A DNA stretch of 64,000 nucleotides from UBA1941 sp046329575 (lineage in GTDB: Bacteria; Bacteroidota; Bacteroidia; Chitinophagales; LD1): assembly GCA_046329575.1 (NCBI GenBank), contig JAXLUJ010000015.1, positions 24,314 through 88,313 on the forward strand. The letters run 5' to 3'. The notes under the pieces are model-generated. The model had not been told where the DNA came from, made no database searches, and saw only the letters and a program-made list of their open reading frames with translations. Made by a program: the position numbers and the translations under genes. Below are positions 1-8,377 of this stretch, piece after piece (the stretch's first letter is position 1; every line of letters begins with the position of its first letter).

Positions 1-1
1 T

Positions 2-1138
2 GATGATGTGATTCACAAACTCCGTGGCCCTGGTGGAACTATAGTTCATGTAGGTATATTAAGAAGCGGTGCAAAAGGGCTGCAATCGTTTGCCATTAAG
101 CGCGACAAGATTCCTTTGTACAGCATAGATGCTTCGTACATGATGGAAAACAAAACCGGTTACATCAAAATCAATCGGTTTAGCGCAACCACTCACAAAG
201 AGTTCCGGCAGCGTTTACGTAAATTGAATGCAGAGGGCATGCAATCGCTCATTATTGACCTGCGCCAAAATCCCGGAGGCTTTTTAAACGCTGCTACAGA
301 AATTTTGGACGAACTGATAGCCGGAGAAAAACTTTTGGTTTATACCAAGGGTAAATCATTTAGTAAAGTAGAATACAAATCAGGTGTGCCCGGAGAGTTT
401 GAAAAGGGAAGTTTAACGGTGCTGGTTGATCAGGGCTCAGCTTCGGCTTCTGAAATTTTATCGGGCGCTATTCAGGACTGGGACCGCGGGTTGATTGTGG
501 GCCGCACTTCATTTGGAAAAGGTTTAGTTCAGGAACAATATGATTTAGCTGATGGTTCTGCACTTCGCCTTACTGTGGCGCGTTACTACACGCCTTCAGG
601 AAGATGTATTCAGCGTTCTTATAAGGCGGGCGCTGAAGATTACTATAATGAAGTTTATGACCGCTACAATAAGGGGGAGTTTCTTCATGAAGATACCTCC
701 GCTGCTGCTGATACTACAGTGTATCATACGGCTAAGGGACGAATTGTTCATGGCGGCGGCGGTATTCGCCCTGATGTTTTTATTCCGCTGGATACTACTG
801 AAGACTTTGATTACATTTTTAAAGTTAGAACGCTGATACCTGAAGTGGTGTACGGTTATTTTGCTTTACATCCTGATCTTTTGAAGAGTTACGGTTCTCT
901 TCCCGATTTTGACCGTGGATTTGTAATTCCTGAAGAATTAAAACAAGCGCTTGATCAGCGTGTTCAAAAAGAAAAATTTACGGCCAATGATAAAAAGTGG
1001 GATCGCACAAAAATGAGAATTGCCCAATATCTAAAAGCTTATACGGCTAAACAAAAATGGCAAAGTGACGGGTTCTTCTATATTCTCAATCAAGGCGATC
1101 CTGTAATTACCGGTGCGGTAAAAGCCATGAAATCGTAA
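2..1138 (+). CDS. S41 family C-terminal processing protease (CtpA/Prc type), 5'-truncated
   Basis: The frame is open at the left edge, so the signal peptide and most of the PDZ domain lie outside the window. What remains starts in the last part of the PDZ domain (LRGPGGT) and runs through the tail-specific protease core: the LRQNPGG segment, the GSASASE block and the SFGKG block. In this family (E. coli Prc) the nucleophile is the middle serine of GSASASE and the general base is the lysine 25 residues later; both are present (codons at 443-445 and 518-520, 25 codons apart). About 190 further residues follow the core, as usual for Bacteroidota members. It should cleave C-terminal tails of envelope proteins in the periplasm. 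A GTG at 8 is inside the domain and is not a start. Confidence 0.93.
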   Translation, partial: DDVIHKLRGPGGTIVHVGILRSGAKGLQSFAIKRDKIPLYSIDASYMMENKTGYIKINRFSATTHKEFRQRLRKLNAEGMQSLIIDLRQNPGGFLNAATEILDELIAGEKLLVYTKGKSFSKVEYKSGVPGEFEKGSLTVLVDQGSASASEILSGAIQDWDRGLIVGRTSFGKGLVQEQYDLADGSALRLTVARYYTPSGRCIQRSYKAGAEDYYNEVYDRYNKGEFLHEDTSAAADTTVYHTAKGRIVHGGGGIRPDVFIPLDTTEDFDYIFKVRTLIPEVVYGYFALHPDLLKSYGSLPDFDRGFVIPEELKQALDQRVQKEKFTANDKKWDRTKMRIAQYLKAYTAKQKWQSDGFFYILNQGDPVITGAVKAMKS

Positions 1139-1146
1139 TTCAGGGC

Positions 1147-1182
1147 AAAAAAAAAGCAGTGCCGAGGCACTGCTTTTTTTTT
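1147..1182. terminator. Bidirectional intrinsic terminator
   Basis: A 7-bp stem GCAGTGC / GCACTGC (1156-1162 and 1167-1173) with a CGAG loop is flanked by an A-run on the left and a T-run on the right. It can therefore stop the protease gene from the left and the RNA-binding protein gene from the right. Confidence 0.9.
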
Positions 1183-1193
1183 GTTTCAACAGA

Positions 1194-1583
1194 TTACCAG
1201 CGATCGCCGCCATTTCCGTTGCCACCTTTATTTCCGTAGCCACCGCCTTTGTTGCCATAGCCGCCTTTGCTGCCATAACCACCACCGCGGTTGCCACCAC
1301 CACCAAATCCGCCACGGTTAAAGTCGCGCTTTGGACGGTCAGTTTTTTCTTGTGCTTCGTTCACTACAACTGCACGGCCGCTAATATCGGTACCGTTCAG
1401 TTCAGCGATCGCTTTCTTCGCAGCCTCATCATCAGCCATTTCAATGAAACCGAAGCCTTTGCTGCGGCCGCTGAATTTGTCCTTGATGATAGCAGTGGAA
1501 GTAACTTCACCGTACTTTTCGAAATATTTGCTCAATTCTGCTTCCTCAATACTCCAGGGAAGACTTCCTACGAAAATTTTCAT
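1194..1583 (-). CDS. Glycine-rich RRM RNA-binding protein
   Basis: 129 residues. The N-terminal 75 form one RNA recognition motif, with RNP2 near residue 2 (KIFVGSLP) and RNP1 near residue 42 (KGFGFIEM). The C-terminal 45 residues are a Gly/Arg/Asn/Tyr-rich tail with GGGYGNKGG-type repeats. This architecture (single RRM plus RGG-like tail) is typical of the small cyanobacterial and Bacteroidota RNA-binding proteins often linked to cold or stress responses; that role is inferred from the family. It is monocistronic, with a canonical promoter just upstream (1613-1642) and a shared terminator behind it. Confidence 0.93.
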   Translation of the reverse strand: MKIFVGSLPWSIEEAELSKYFEKYGEVTSTAIIKDKFSGRSKGFGFIEMADDEAAKKAIAELNGTDISGRAVVVNEAQEKTDRPKRDFNRGGFGGGGNRGGGYGSKGGYGNKGGGYGNKGGNGNGGDRW

Positions 1584-1612
1584 GTTTAATTTTTAATGAA
1601 TTTGTTAGGTCT

Positions 1613-1642
1613 CAAAGATAAAATGATTTTCATTCCACCAAA
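1613..1642 (-). promoter_or_regulatory. Bacteroidota-type promoter of the RRM gene
   Basis: On the minus strand TTTG (1642-1639) and TATCTTTG (1620-1613) are 18 nt apart, matching the Bacteroidota primary sigma consensus TTTG-N19-21-TAnnTTTG with a slightly short spacer. The start codon at 1583 leaves a leader of about 25 nt. Confidence 0.7.
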
Positions 1643-1736
1643 ACTTTTTTTTCAGGACGGTTTTAACAATTAATTCCGGTAGAAATTGATGGGGTTGAAG
1701 TAGTTGTTCTTTCTTCGCCTAAAATCTAATTACAGA

Positions 1737-2225
1737 ATGACCAGAGGGCAACAATTTCGCAAAGAATTATTGGAAGAGGCTGTAGTAACCCGAAAAATGC
1801 TGGCTTTAGTTCCTGATCAAAAGGATTTTCAACCGCATCAAAAATCAATGAAAATGGAACGGCTGGCCACGCACATTGCGGAAATTGCGGGTTGGAGCAA
1901 AGAAATTATTCTTCAGGATGAATTGGATTTTAATAAGTCACATTATAAACCGAAATCTTATGCGGCGGCTGAGCGCCTGGTTTTGTTTGATAAGCACATT
2001 CAGTTTTCGGCGGATGTGTTCGATGAGGTGACCGATGAGGAATTGAATAAACCTTGGTGTATGCGTCAGGGTGAGGTAGTTTTTTTTACGATGGCCAAGG
2101 GCGATGTAGTGCGCACCTGGATGCTCAACCATATGATCCACCACCGGGCGCAATTAGGCGTGTATCTGCGTTTGCTCGAAATTCCGCTGCCCGGAAGTTA
2201 TGGGCCTTCGGCTGATGAGCAATAA
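1737..2225 (+). CDS. DinB family protein
   Basis: 162 residues from the ATG at 1737; an in-frame ATG at 1704 would add 11 residues that look non-homologous. The protein has the four-helix DinB/YfiT pattern: a first histidine at 46 (THIAEIAGW) and the C-terminal HxxxH at 132/136 (NHMIHHRAQL), the usual metal-binding triad. Family members are metal-dependent thiol transferases or lyases, or have unknown substrates; nothing here fixes the reaction. It is followed after 55 nt by a same-strand phosphatase-like gene. Confidence 0.85.
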   Translation: MTRGQQFRKELLEEAVVTRKMLALVPDQKDFQPHQKSMKMERLATHIAEIAGWSKEIILQDELDFNKSHYKPKSYAAAERLVLFDKHIQFSADVFDEVTDEELNKPWCMRQGEVVFFTMAKGDVVRTWMLNHMIHHRAQLGVYLRLLEIPLPGSYGPSADEQ

Positions 2226-2280
2226 GTGATTTTTGCAGAAAACAGATGATAGTGAATTCTGTAAATTTTAGATTTACAGT

Positions 2281-3381
2281 ATGAAGTATTTGTTGCTGCT
2301 GGTTTTGAACCTGATTGCCCTAACCGGATTTTCGCAGGAAACGGCCAAATCACTAAAATTGATTTTGGTTACTTATGATGGCTGCCGATGGCAGGAAGTA
2401 TTTCGCGGTGCCGACAAGCGCTTGCTGAAGCGTTTAGCACATTCAAAATTGGATACGGCTTTAGTGCGTGGCGTTTCGGAAGGTACGCATGCCGAAAAGC
2501 GCAAGGCGTTAAGTCCTTTTCTGTGGAATGTGGTTGCTGAAAAAGGTATGCTAATTGGCAATCGGGATAAGGGAAATACCTTGGCGCTCACGAACCCGTA
2601 TCTTTTTTCTTACCCCGGTTATAGTGAATTGTTTTGTGGTTATGTTGACAGGCATGTTAACAGCAATAAATATCCCGATAACCCTAACAAGGGTATGGTG
2701 GATTTTTTGTGTGAGGACAGCGCTTACAAAAACGCCATTGCTATTTTTAGCAATTGGGATGCTTTTCCACGAATTCTGAACAGCAATCGAAATTCTATTC
2801 CTATGTATTGCGAATATGTTAGCGCTGATTCACTGCACCGCAAACAGTACAGTTGCTATGCAGGATTCACCACATCTATTCCTGAACCATCGCCATATGC
2901 TTTGAAAGACACGCTGGTGTTCCATCATGCCAAGGAATACATTCACAGAAATCATCCGCGTGTATCGTTCATAGGTTTTGATGAAACTGATCATTTCGGT
3001 CATGAAAACAACTATCCGGCCTATATCGGCGCCATCAATCAATTGGACCGATATATGAACGATCTTTGGACGATGGTTCAATCTGATTCGTTTTATAAGG
3101 ACCAAACCATGATTGCCATTACCTGCGACCATGGCCGTGGAGGCGCTTTCGCAAACATGTGGCGCCATCACGGTTTTCCTGTTCCCAATTCCCGCTTTAC
3201 GTGGTTAGCAATTATGGGGCCCGGAGTTCCGGCCATTGGTGAATGGAAGGAGGTACACGTGGCTTATCATAATCAGATTGCGGCTACCTTAGTGAAGTTG
3301 TTAGGGAAAGATTATAAGATTGACAAGCACCATGTGGGCCGTCCAATAAAGGAAGTGATTGAACCGAAATCAAAACAGTAA
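2281..3381 (+). CDS. Secreted alkaline phosphatase-superfamily enzyme
   Basis: 366 residues with a signal peptide (MKYLLLLVLNLIALTGFS-Q). The metal-binding skeleton of the alkaline phosphatase/phosphodiesterase/sulfatase superfamily is visible: TYDG with Asp33 after the first strand, DETDHFGH with Asp237 and His241, and TCDHGR with Asp283-His284. Such proteins are binuclear zinc hydrolases of phosphate or sulfate esters. I cannot name the substrate; the spacing is closest to nucleotide-pyrophosphatase/phosphodiesterase relatives. It should act in the periplasm or outside the cell. The gene ends at a strong bidirectional terminator shared with the convergent peptidylprolyl isomerase. Confidence 0.82.
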   Translation: MKYLLLLVLNLIALTGFSQETAKSLKLILVTYDGCRWQEVFRGADKRLLKRLAHSKLDTALVRGVSEGTHAEKRKALSPFLWNVVAEKGMLIGNRDKGNTLALTNPYLFSYPGYSELFCGYVDRHVNSNKYPDNPNKGMVDFLCEDSAYKNAIAIFSNWDAFPRILNSNRNSIPMYCEYVSADSLHRKQYSCYAGFTTSIPEPSPYALKDTLVFHHAKEYIHRNHPRVSFIGFDETDHFGHENNYPAYIGAINQLDRYMNDLWTMVQSDSFYKDQTMIAITCDHGRGGAFANMWRHHGFPVPNSRFTWLAIMGPGVPAIGEWKEVHVAYHNQIAATLVKLLGKDYKIDKHHVGRPIKEVIEPKSKQ

Positions 3382-3390
3382 GTTCAAAAA

Positions 3391-3418
3391 AAAAGCGGGG
3401 AAAAACCCCGCTTTTTTT
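3391..3418. terminator. Bidirectional intrinsic terminator
   Basis: A 7-bp stem AGCGGGG / CCCCGCT (3394-3400 and 3406-3412) with an AAAAA loop has an A-run before and a T-run after it. It separates two convergent genes whose stops are only 40 nt apart. Confidence 0.92.
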
Positions 3419-3421
3419 GAA

Positions 3422-4513
3422 TTATTTCACATCCATCAATTCTGTTTCGAATATGAGTGGTGTATTTGGCGGAATTGGTCCAACCCCGCGAGCACCGTAA
3501 GCCAGATCGCTTGGAATAATCAATTTCATTTTAGTGCCCACTTTCATTAAAGCGATGCCTTCATCCCAACCCGGAATCACCTGACCCTGACCTAAAATGA
3601 AGCTAAGCGGTTGACCACGATCAAGAGAAGAGTCAAATTTAGTGCCGTCAAGGAAAGTTCCGGTGTAGTGAACAGAAACTGTTTTACCTTTTACGGCTTG
3701 TGCGCCGGTTCCTTCTTTTTCAACGATATACATCAGGCCGGAAGCCGTTTTTTTAGCGCCTTTTGATACACTTTCCAGTTGTTTGGCCTGAGCAGCTTTA
3801 GCCTCATCAGCTTTTTTACGCTCCATTTCTTCGCGCTTGGCAAAAATTCCCGGTGCATCGAAAGACTTGGCTGCCTTTCCAACACGAATGATTTTAACGG
3901 TAGTCATTTTATCGCCTTGCTGAATGGCATTCACCACACTCTGACCCACCACAACATGTCCGAAAATGGTATGTTTTCCATCTAACCATGGAGTGGCTAC
4001 GTGCGTAATGAAGAATTGAGAACCATTAGTTCCGGGGCCGGCATTGGCCATAGAAAGAACGCCGGGGCCGGTGTGCTTCAAAGATGGATCGAACTCATCG
4101 CCGAATTTGTAAGGAGGGCCGCCGGTGCCGTTTCCTGCCGGGTCGCCGCCCTGAATCATAAAGTTGGCAATCACGCGGTGGAAGGTAAGCCCGTCGTAGA
4201 ACGGCTTTTTCTCGGCCACCAGCGGATGGTTACCTTCCGCAAGAGCCACGAAGTTGGCCACTGTTACCGGGATTTTTTCGAATTCAAGTTTGCAGACGAT
4301 CTCGCCTTTAGTAGTGTTGAACTGCACATACATGCCGTCCTCTTTTTGCCAGTTTGTGTTATCAGCCATAGCCGGATTTTGATTTTGTTCGATTGGAGTT
4401 TCGGTTGTGGTGGCTGCAGTTTCTTCTGATGCAGGCGTTTTAGCGTTGCAAGAGGAGAAAAATCCTGCGAAAGCCAGCAGAAAAACCGGAAGCGATTTTT
4501 TCAATTGGTTCAT
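3422..4513 (-). CDS. Cyclophilin-FKBP double-domain peptidylprolyl isomerase lipoprotein
   Basis: 363 residues. A lipoprotein signal ends at Cys22 (FFSSC). Residues 62-212 are a complete cyclophilin domain with the catalytic Arg113 (FHRVIANFMIQGGD), SQFFIT, and a Trp-containing loop (PWLDGKHTIFGHV). A charged helical linker (about 224-250, KREEMERKKADEAKAAQAKQ) joins it to a complete FKBP domain at 268-363 (VHYTG, FDSS, QVIPGWDEG, LAYG). Both families isomerise Xaa-Pro bonds, so the protein should be an envelope-anchored folding catalyst with two independent active sites. It lies 39 nt downstream of nrnA on the same strand and is probably its operon partner. Dual immunophilins of this domain order (CFBP) have been described in Flavobacterium. 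Confidence 0.95.
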   Translation of the reverse strand: MNQLKKSLPVFLLAFAGFFSSCNAKTPASEETAATTTETPIEQNQNPAMADNTNWQKEDGMYVQFNTTKGEIVCKLEFEKIPVTVANFVALAEGNHPLVAEKKPFYDGLTFHRVIANFMIQGGDPAGNGTGGPPYKFGDEFDPSLKHTGPGVLSMANAGPGTNGSQFFITHVATPWLDGKHTIFGHVVVGQSVVNAIQQGDKMTTVKIIRVGKAAKSFDAPGIFAKREEMERKKADEAKAAQAKQLESVSKGAKKTASGLMYIVEKEGTGAQAVKGKTVSVHYTGTFLDGTKFDSSLDRGQPLSFILGQGQVIPGWDEGIALMKVGTKMKLIIPSDLAYGARGVGPIPPNTPLIFETELMDVK

Positions 4514-4552
4514 GAATTCTGTTTTTTATGATTTAATTTTAAAAATACCATT

Positions 4553-5560
4553 CTAAATAAGTTCATCAACTTTTTCTATGAAGCCGGTAATCACTTCTTC
4601 CATACTGCCAGAGGCCTTGCCCCCTGAGGCATTGATGTGACCACCGCCATTATAGTGTTTTCGGGCAAATGCATTAACATCAATATTTCCTTTTGAACGA
4701 AAAGAAATTTTAATGCGGTCCTTTTCTTCCGTAAACAATGCACAAACCTGTACGCCTTCCACTTTGAAACCGTAGTTAACCACCCCATCATTATCGCCTA
4801 ACTGCAAATTAAAACGCTTTGCTTCTTCGCTGTTTATCGAAATGTAGGCCACCTTACCCTGCTTGGCAATTTTTAACTTTTCCCACAATACAAAACCCAA
4901 ATAACGCATGCGGCGCAGGTCGTAAACATTATTCACTTTATCGCTTACGTAATCTGGGCGTGCGCCTTTAGCCACCAATGCGCCTAATATCCTAAGAACA
5001 TTCGGGGTGGTATTACTGAATTGAAAGAAGCCGGTATCGGTGGCAATTCCGGTATACAGATTTTCTGCTATTTCCTGATCAATCAGATCGGTTCGGCCCA
5101 ATTGCTCAATTACATCAAAAATCATTTCAGATGTAGCAGCATAGTTGGTGAAACTAATAGTGCTGAACGCAAAATCTTCGGGTTGCTGGTGGTGATCGAT
5201 AATTACTTTTTTGGCTGTTGCCAGTTGAATGGCTTCCCCTAGATCTTCCAGCCGCGCCAGCGAATTGAAGTCGAGGCAAAAGATGATATCTGCTTCAGCA
5301 ATCGCTTTTAAACAACTCGGTTTCAACTTTTCTTTCTCAAACTCCAGAACTTGTTTTGAGCCCGGCATCCAGCGGATGTTGTTCGTAAATAGTGTTGGCG
5401 AAATAAAAGTGACGGAATGGCCGCACTTTTCAAGAAAGGCTTTCCAGCCCAAGCTGCTTCCCATGGCATCGCCGTCGGGATTGCGATGGGTAACGATCAC
5501 GCATTTGGAAGGTTGGGAAAGCAGTTCCTGTACTGCTTTTATGGAATCAAGTGTAATCAA
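4553..5560 (-). CDS. nrnA: DHH/DHHA1 phosphoesterase: oligoribonuclease / pAp phosphatase
   Basis: 335 residues. The DHH motifs are intact: HRNPDGDAMGS (25-35), LDFNS near 96-100 and IDHHQQP with DHH at 122-124. The DHHA1 RNA-binding motif GGGHINASGG is at 305-314. NrnA removes nucleotides from very short RNA oligomers and dephosphorylates 3'-phosphoadenosine-5'-phosphate with manganese, in the cytoplasm. Bacteroidota lack Orn, so NrnA usually does this work. It sits 21 nt after the Nudix gene and 39 nt before the isomerase gene, in one apparent operon. Confidence 0.92.
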   Translation of the reverse strand: MITLDSIKAVQELLSQPSKCVIVTHRNPDGDAMGSSLGWKAFLEKCGHSVTFISPTLFTNNIRWMPGSKQVLEFEKEKLKPSCLKAIAEADIIFCLDFNSLARLEDLGEAIQLATAKKVIIDHHQQPEDFAFSTISFTNYAATSEMIFDVIEQLGRTDLIDQEIAENLYTGIATDTGFFQFSNTTPNVLRILGALVAKGARPDYVSDKVNNVYDLRRMRYLGFVLWEKLKIAKQGKVAYISINSEEAKRFNLQLGDNDGVVNYGFKVEGVQVCALFTEEKDRIKISFRSKGNIDVNAFARKHYNGGGHINASGGKASGSMEEVITGFIEKVDELI

Positions 5561-5581
5561 GCGGGCCCGAAATTAGCAGAA

Positions 5582-6208
5582 TTACCGACTTGCCCTATGA
5601 AGCAGCGCAAGAAATTCGCTTAAAATTATGGCTGTGGCTCCCCAAATCACACGATCGTTCTGAACATAGGCCGGAACATCCATCACGGTTTCTTTATTGA
5701 GGTGCACCGGCGTTGTTCCTTTACTTTCTTCCAGAAAAAAATAGGATAGCGGAATGCTAAAAATCTCTTTCACTTCGCGATCCTGCTTTTTGAAATTCAG
5801 GGCTGTTTTTGCTGCGGCTACTGTTGGGTAAACTAAAAAGTTGCTTGGCGGAATGTATAATTCACTCAACGTACCTAACACTTGCAAATGGCTGCGGCCT
5901 ACACCAATTTCTTCTTCTGTTTCACGCAAAGCAGTTGCGGTAAAGTCGCTGTCTTGTTCTTCCACTTTGCCACCCGGAAAACTAATTTGGCCGCTGTGAA
6001 CCCCGGCGTATTCCATTCTTCTGGTAAAAACAATTTCAACATCATTTTCTGTTTCTAACAATAACAACAACACGCCGCCCAATCGAGGCTTACGGGCCAA
6101 AATGCTGTTGCGGTCGAGATTTTCGCGATAGGAGGGCGCCATTTTCAATTGCGCCTCCAAGCCCGGAAGTGGCTGTTGCAGCGCGTTTCTGATGAAGGCT
6201 ATGTTCAT
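5582..6208 (-). CDS. Nudix hydrolase, CoA pyrophosphatase (NudL/Nudt7 type)
   Basis: 208 residues from the ATG at 6208; the frame is open for 35 further codons but that stretch overlaps the divergent gene and looks non-coding. The Nudix box is present (FPGGKVEEQ through LRETEEEIGV, with the longer spacing seen in NudL), preceded by the CoA-pyrophosphatase signature FTRRMEYAGVHSGQISFPGG. These enzymes cut CoA and its esters to 3',5'-ADP and phosphopantetheine. It is first in an apparent operon with nrnA and the double isomerase. nrnA can hydrolyse phosphoadenosine phosphates related to the 3',5'-ADP released here, so a shared salvage role is possible; that is inference. Confidence 0.88.
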   Translation of the reverse strand: MNIAFIRNALQQPLPGLEAQLKMAPSYRENLDRNSILARKPRLGGVLLLLLETENDVEIVFTRRMEYAGVHSGQISFPGGKVEEQDSDFTATALRETEEEIGVGRSHLQVLGTLSELYIPPSNFLVYPTVAAAKTALNFKKQDREVKEIFSIPLSYFFLEESKGTTPVHLNKETVMDVPAYVQNDRVIWGATAIILSEFLALLHRASR

Positions 6209-6209
6209 G

Positions 6210-6240
6210 TTGATTGGTTCGTGCGAATAACTTACATTCG
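6210..6240 (+). promoter_or_regulatory. Putative promoter of the coiled-coil gene
   Basis: TTG (6210-6212) and TACATTCG (6233-6240) are 20 nt apart, one mismatch from the TAnnTTTG box. It supports the start at 6270 for the gene to the right. Confidence 0.45.
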
Positions 6241-6269
6241 CAGTCCTTTTCCAAAATTGAAGAAAGAAA

Positions 6270-7388
6270 ATGCAAACGAGGTTCCTTACTACAGGGTTGA
6301 TGGACGACGCCAAACAGGTGTGGCTGGCCTATGACCTTAATCAGGCAGCATTCCGGTTAGATTTACATGTGATTGAGAAGAAAATGTTGGATGCGGCTCA
6401 AACTGAAGCGCTTCAGGCCTGGGCCAACAATGGTGATTTCCAATTTCCGGAAGCGGCATTATTGATTCAGCCTGATCTTAACAGCGACACGATTTTGCCT
6501 GATAATATTAAGTCAGATAAAACAGGCGAAATACGTCATAAGCAGAACGAATGGGGTCTTGCGCTGCTCACCAATAAATTATGGGAAAGCTATCTGATTG
6601 AAATGGAAAATCTAAAAAAGCGGTCAGAAGAACTTACTTCTTATGACAAATCGCTTTTTGATGAAGCCAAATCATTTTGGGAAAGAGTATTGGAACACAA
6701 GAAAGAACGAAACATTACTCAGGAAAAGCTCGATAAGATTAAGGAAGACGTAAATGCCATTTTTGAAAAGCTAAAGGCATTTCGAAAAACAGAAAGCGCT
6801 GAATTTGAAAAGCATTCGAACGAGATTAGGCAACAAGTACAGGAAAAACTGGAGGCAATTAAGAAACGTGTTGAGGAAAAGGCGAATTTCAAGCAACTTC
6901 ACGATGATGTAAAAGCCGTTCAGCAGGAACTGCGTCAGGTTCGGTTTCTCAAGAGCGATGAAAGCGCTGTTCGCAAAGCATTTGACGATGCTTTTCACTT
7001 CATCAGCGAATCGCGTCAGAAGTATTTTTCCGGAAAGAATGAATCGCGCATTGCCGGTTTGAATGAAGTGATTCAGAAGATGGAAAAAGGACTGGAACGC
7101 GATAAGAAAGACCTGGAATATTTTACGAAGAAATCGGATCATCCGAAAATCCACTCATTGGAACTACAAGTGTTGAAACTGCGGATTCGCCAGATCAATG
7201 ATATTATTTCCTCAAAAGAGGAGAAGTTGAAGGATATCTACAAAACTTTGGAAAGTCTTCGTAAGCCTAAGGCTGCAAAGAACAATACCAAAGAGGATGC
7301 ATCAGAAAATGCTGCATCAGATGTTACAGGCGTACCAGATGTGATGGAAAACGGAGCAGCCGCTCAAGAGAGCCCGGCAGCTGAGTAA
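6270..7388 (+). CDS. Coiled-coil protein of unknown function (possible DUF349 relative)
   Basis: 372 residues. I do not recognise a catalytic motif. Residues about 1-90 are mixed; 100-350 are strongly charged heptad-like helices (EKLDKIKEDVNAIFEKLKAF and similar), and the last 25 are Ala/Glu-rich and disordered. There is no signal peptide or membrane segment, so it should be cytoplasmic. Lys/Glu-rich helical repeats with spaced aromatic residues resemble DUF349-type proteins, but I cannot confirm that. An internal ATG at 6300 is an alternative start; the A-rich stretch before 6270 and the promoter-like box favour 6270. It converges with def, the two stops only 2 nt apart. Confidence 0.75.
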   Translation: MQTRFLTTGLMDDAKQVWLAYDLNQAAFRLDLHVIEKKMLDAAQTEALQAWANNGDFQFPEAALLIQPDLNSDTILPDNIKSDKTGEIRHKQNEWGLALLTNKLWESYLIEMENLKKRSEELTSYDKSLFDEAKSFWERVLEHKKERNITQEKLDKIKEDVNAIFEKLKAFRKTESAEFEKHSNEIRQQVQEKLEAIKKRVEEKANFKQLHDDVKAVQQELRQVRFLKSDESAVRKAFDDAFHFISESRQKYFSGKNESRIAGLNEVIQKMEKGLERDKKDLEYFTKKSDHPKIHSLELQVLKLRIRQINDIISSKEEKLKDIYKTLESLRKPKAAKNNTKEDASENAASDVTGVPDVMENGAAAQESPAAE

Positions 7389-7390
7389 AG

Positions 7391-7948
7391 CTACTTCTTT
7401 GGAAACTTCATTTTGTAGTTCACATCCACATCGCCGCGGCTGATCTTTTCGAGCTTTCCCTTTAGCAAACTTTTTCGCAAAGGTTTAATGTGGTCAACAA
7501 ATAATTTTCCTTCAATATGATCGTATTCGTGTTGAATCACACGCGCCGTCATATCGTCGAAGGTCTTTTTATGTTTTTTGAAATCGCGGTCGTAATATTC
7601 AATGGTTAATTGTGGTTTTCGATTAACATCCTCGCGAATGCCGGGAATGCTCAGGCAGCCTTCTTCATAAGCCCACAAATCGCCCGATTCCTCCAGAATG
7701 CGGGCATTGATAAACACTTCTCTGATGCCATTGTTTTCTTCCCCTTCATCATACATTTTAGTGCTGTCGATTACAAACAACCGGATAGCGCGGCCAATTT
7801 GCTGCGCAGCTAAACCTACTCCGCGGCTTTTGTCCATCGTTTCCCACATATCATCGATCAACTGATTCAATGCCGGATAATTTTTATCAATCTCTTCACC
7901 CGTCTTCCGAAGTACGGGGTCGCCATATGCTACAATTGGTAATATCAT
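7391..7948 (-). CDS. def: Peptide deformylase
   Basis: 185 residues. All three metal and catalytic motifs are intact: GVGLAAQQ (43-50), EGCLS with metal ligand Cys98, and QHEYDH with His140, Glu141 and His144. The enzyme removes the formyl group from the N-terminal methionine of new proteins. It is the third gene of a DUF1573-ruvX-def operon, 9 nt after ruvX. Confidence 0.97.
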   Translation of the reverse strand: MILPIVAYGDPVLRKTGEEIDKNYPALNQLIDDMWETMDKSRGVGLAAQQIGRAIRLFVIDSTKMYDEGEENNGIREVFINARILEESGDLWAYEEGCLSIPGIREDVNRKPQLTIEYYDRDFKKHKKTFDDMTARVIQHEYDHIEGKLFVDHIKPLRKSLLKGKLEKISRGDVDVNYKMKFPKK

Positions 7949-7957
7949 TTTTTCTGC

Positions 7958-8377
7958 CTAGAGGCTACTTTTCATTTCTAAATACGTTTGCAAAATAATA
8001 GTTGCGCTCACTTTATCAATATTCCCTTTTTTTTCCCGCTCACTTTTTTTTAGGCCGCTCATCGCTATCATCCGGCTTGCCATTCGGGAACTGAAGCGTT
8101 CATCTACCTTTTCAATACTCTTTTCAGGAAACTGTTTTTGCAATTGAACCAAAAATTGATCGATTAGTTTAATTACATCGTTCAGCCGGTGGCCATGGTT
8201 ATAGGGATAGCCTACCACAAATTTTTCTACGTCTTCTTTTTGCAAATAGGTTTTTAAGAAATCGTATAAACTTTTTGTTTCAACAGTGGTGAGTGCTGTA
8301 GCGATTAGCTGCATGGGGTCAGTTACCGCAATGCCTACGCGTTTGGCGCCATAATCGATAGCCAGGATACGAGCCAT
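7958..8377 (-). CDS. ruvX: YqgF/RuvX family putative pre-16S rRNA nuclease or Holliday junction resolvase
   Basis: 139 residues with an RNase H-like fold: the first Asp in AIDYGAKRVGIAVTD, GYPYN after strand 4, DERFSS around residue 92, and a KVSATIILQTYL C-terminal helix. Work on E. coli YqgF points to 16S rRNA 5'-end maturation; the resolvase role is older and less certain. Its ATG overlaps the stop of the DUF1573 gene (TAATG), so translation is probably coupled. Confidence 0.94.
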   Translation of the reverse strand: MARILAIDYGAKRVGIAVTDPMQLIATALTTVETKSLYDFLKTYLQKEDVEKFVVGYPYNHGHRLNDVIKLIDQFLVQLQKQFPEKSIEKVDERFSSRMASRMIAMSGLKKSEREKKGNIDKVSATIILQTYLEMKSSL

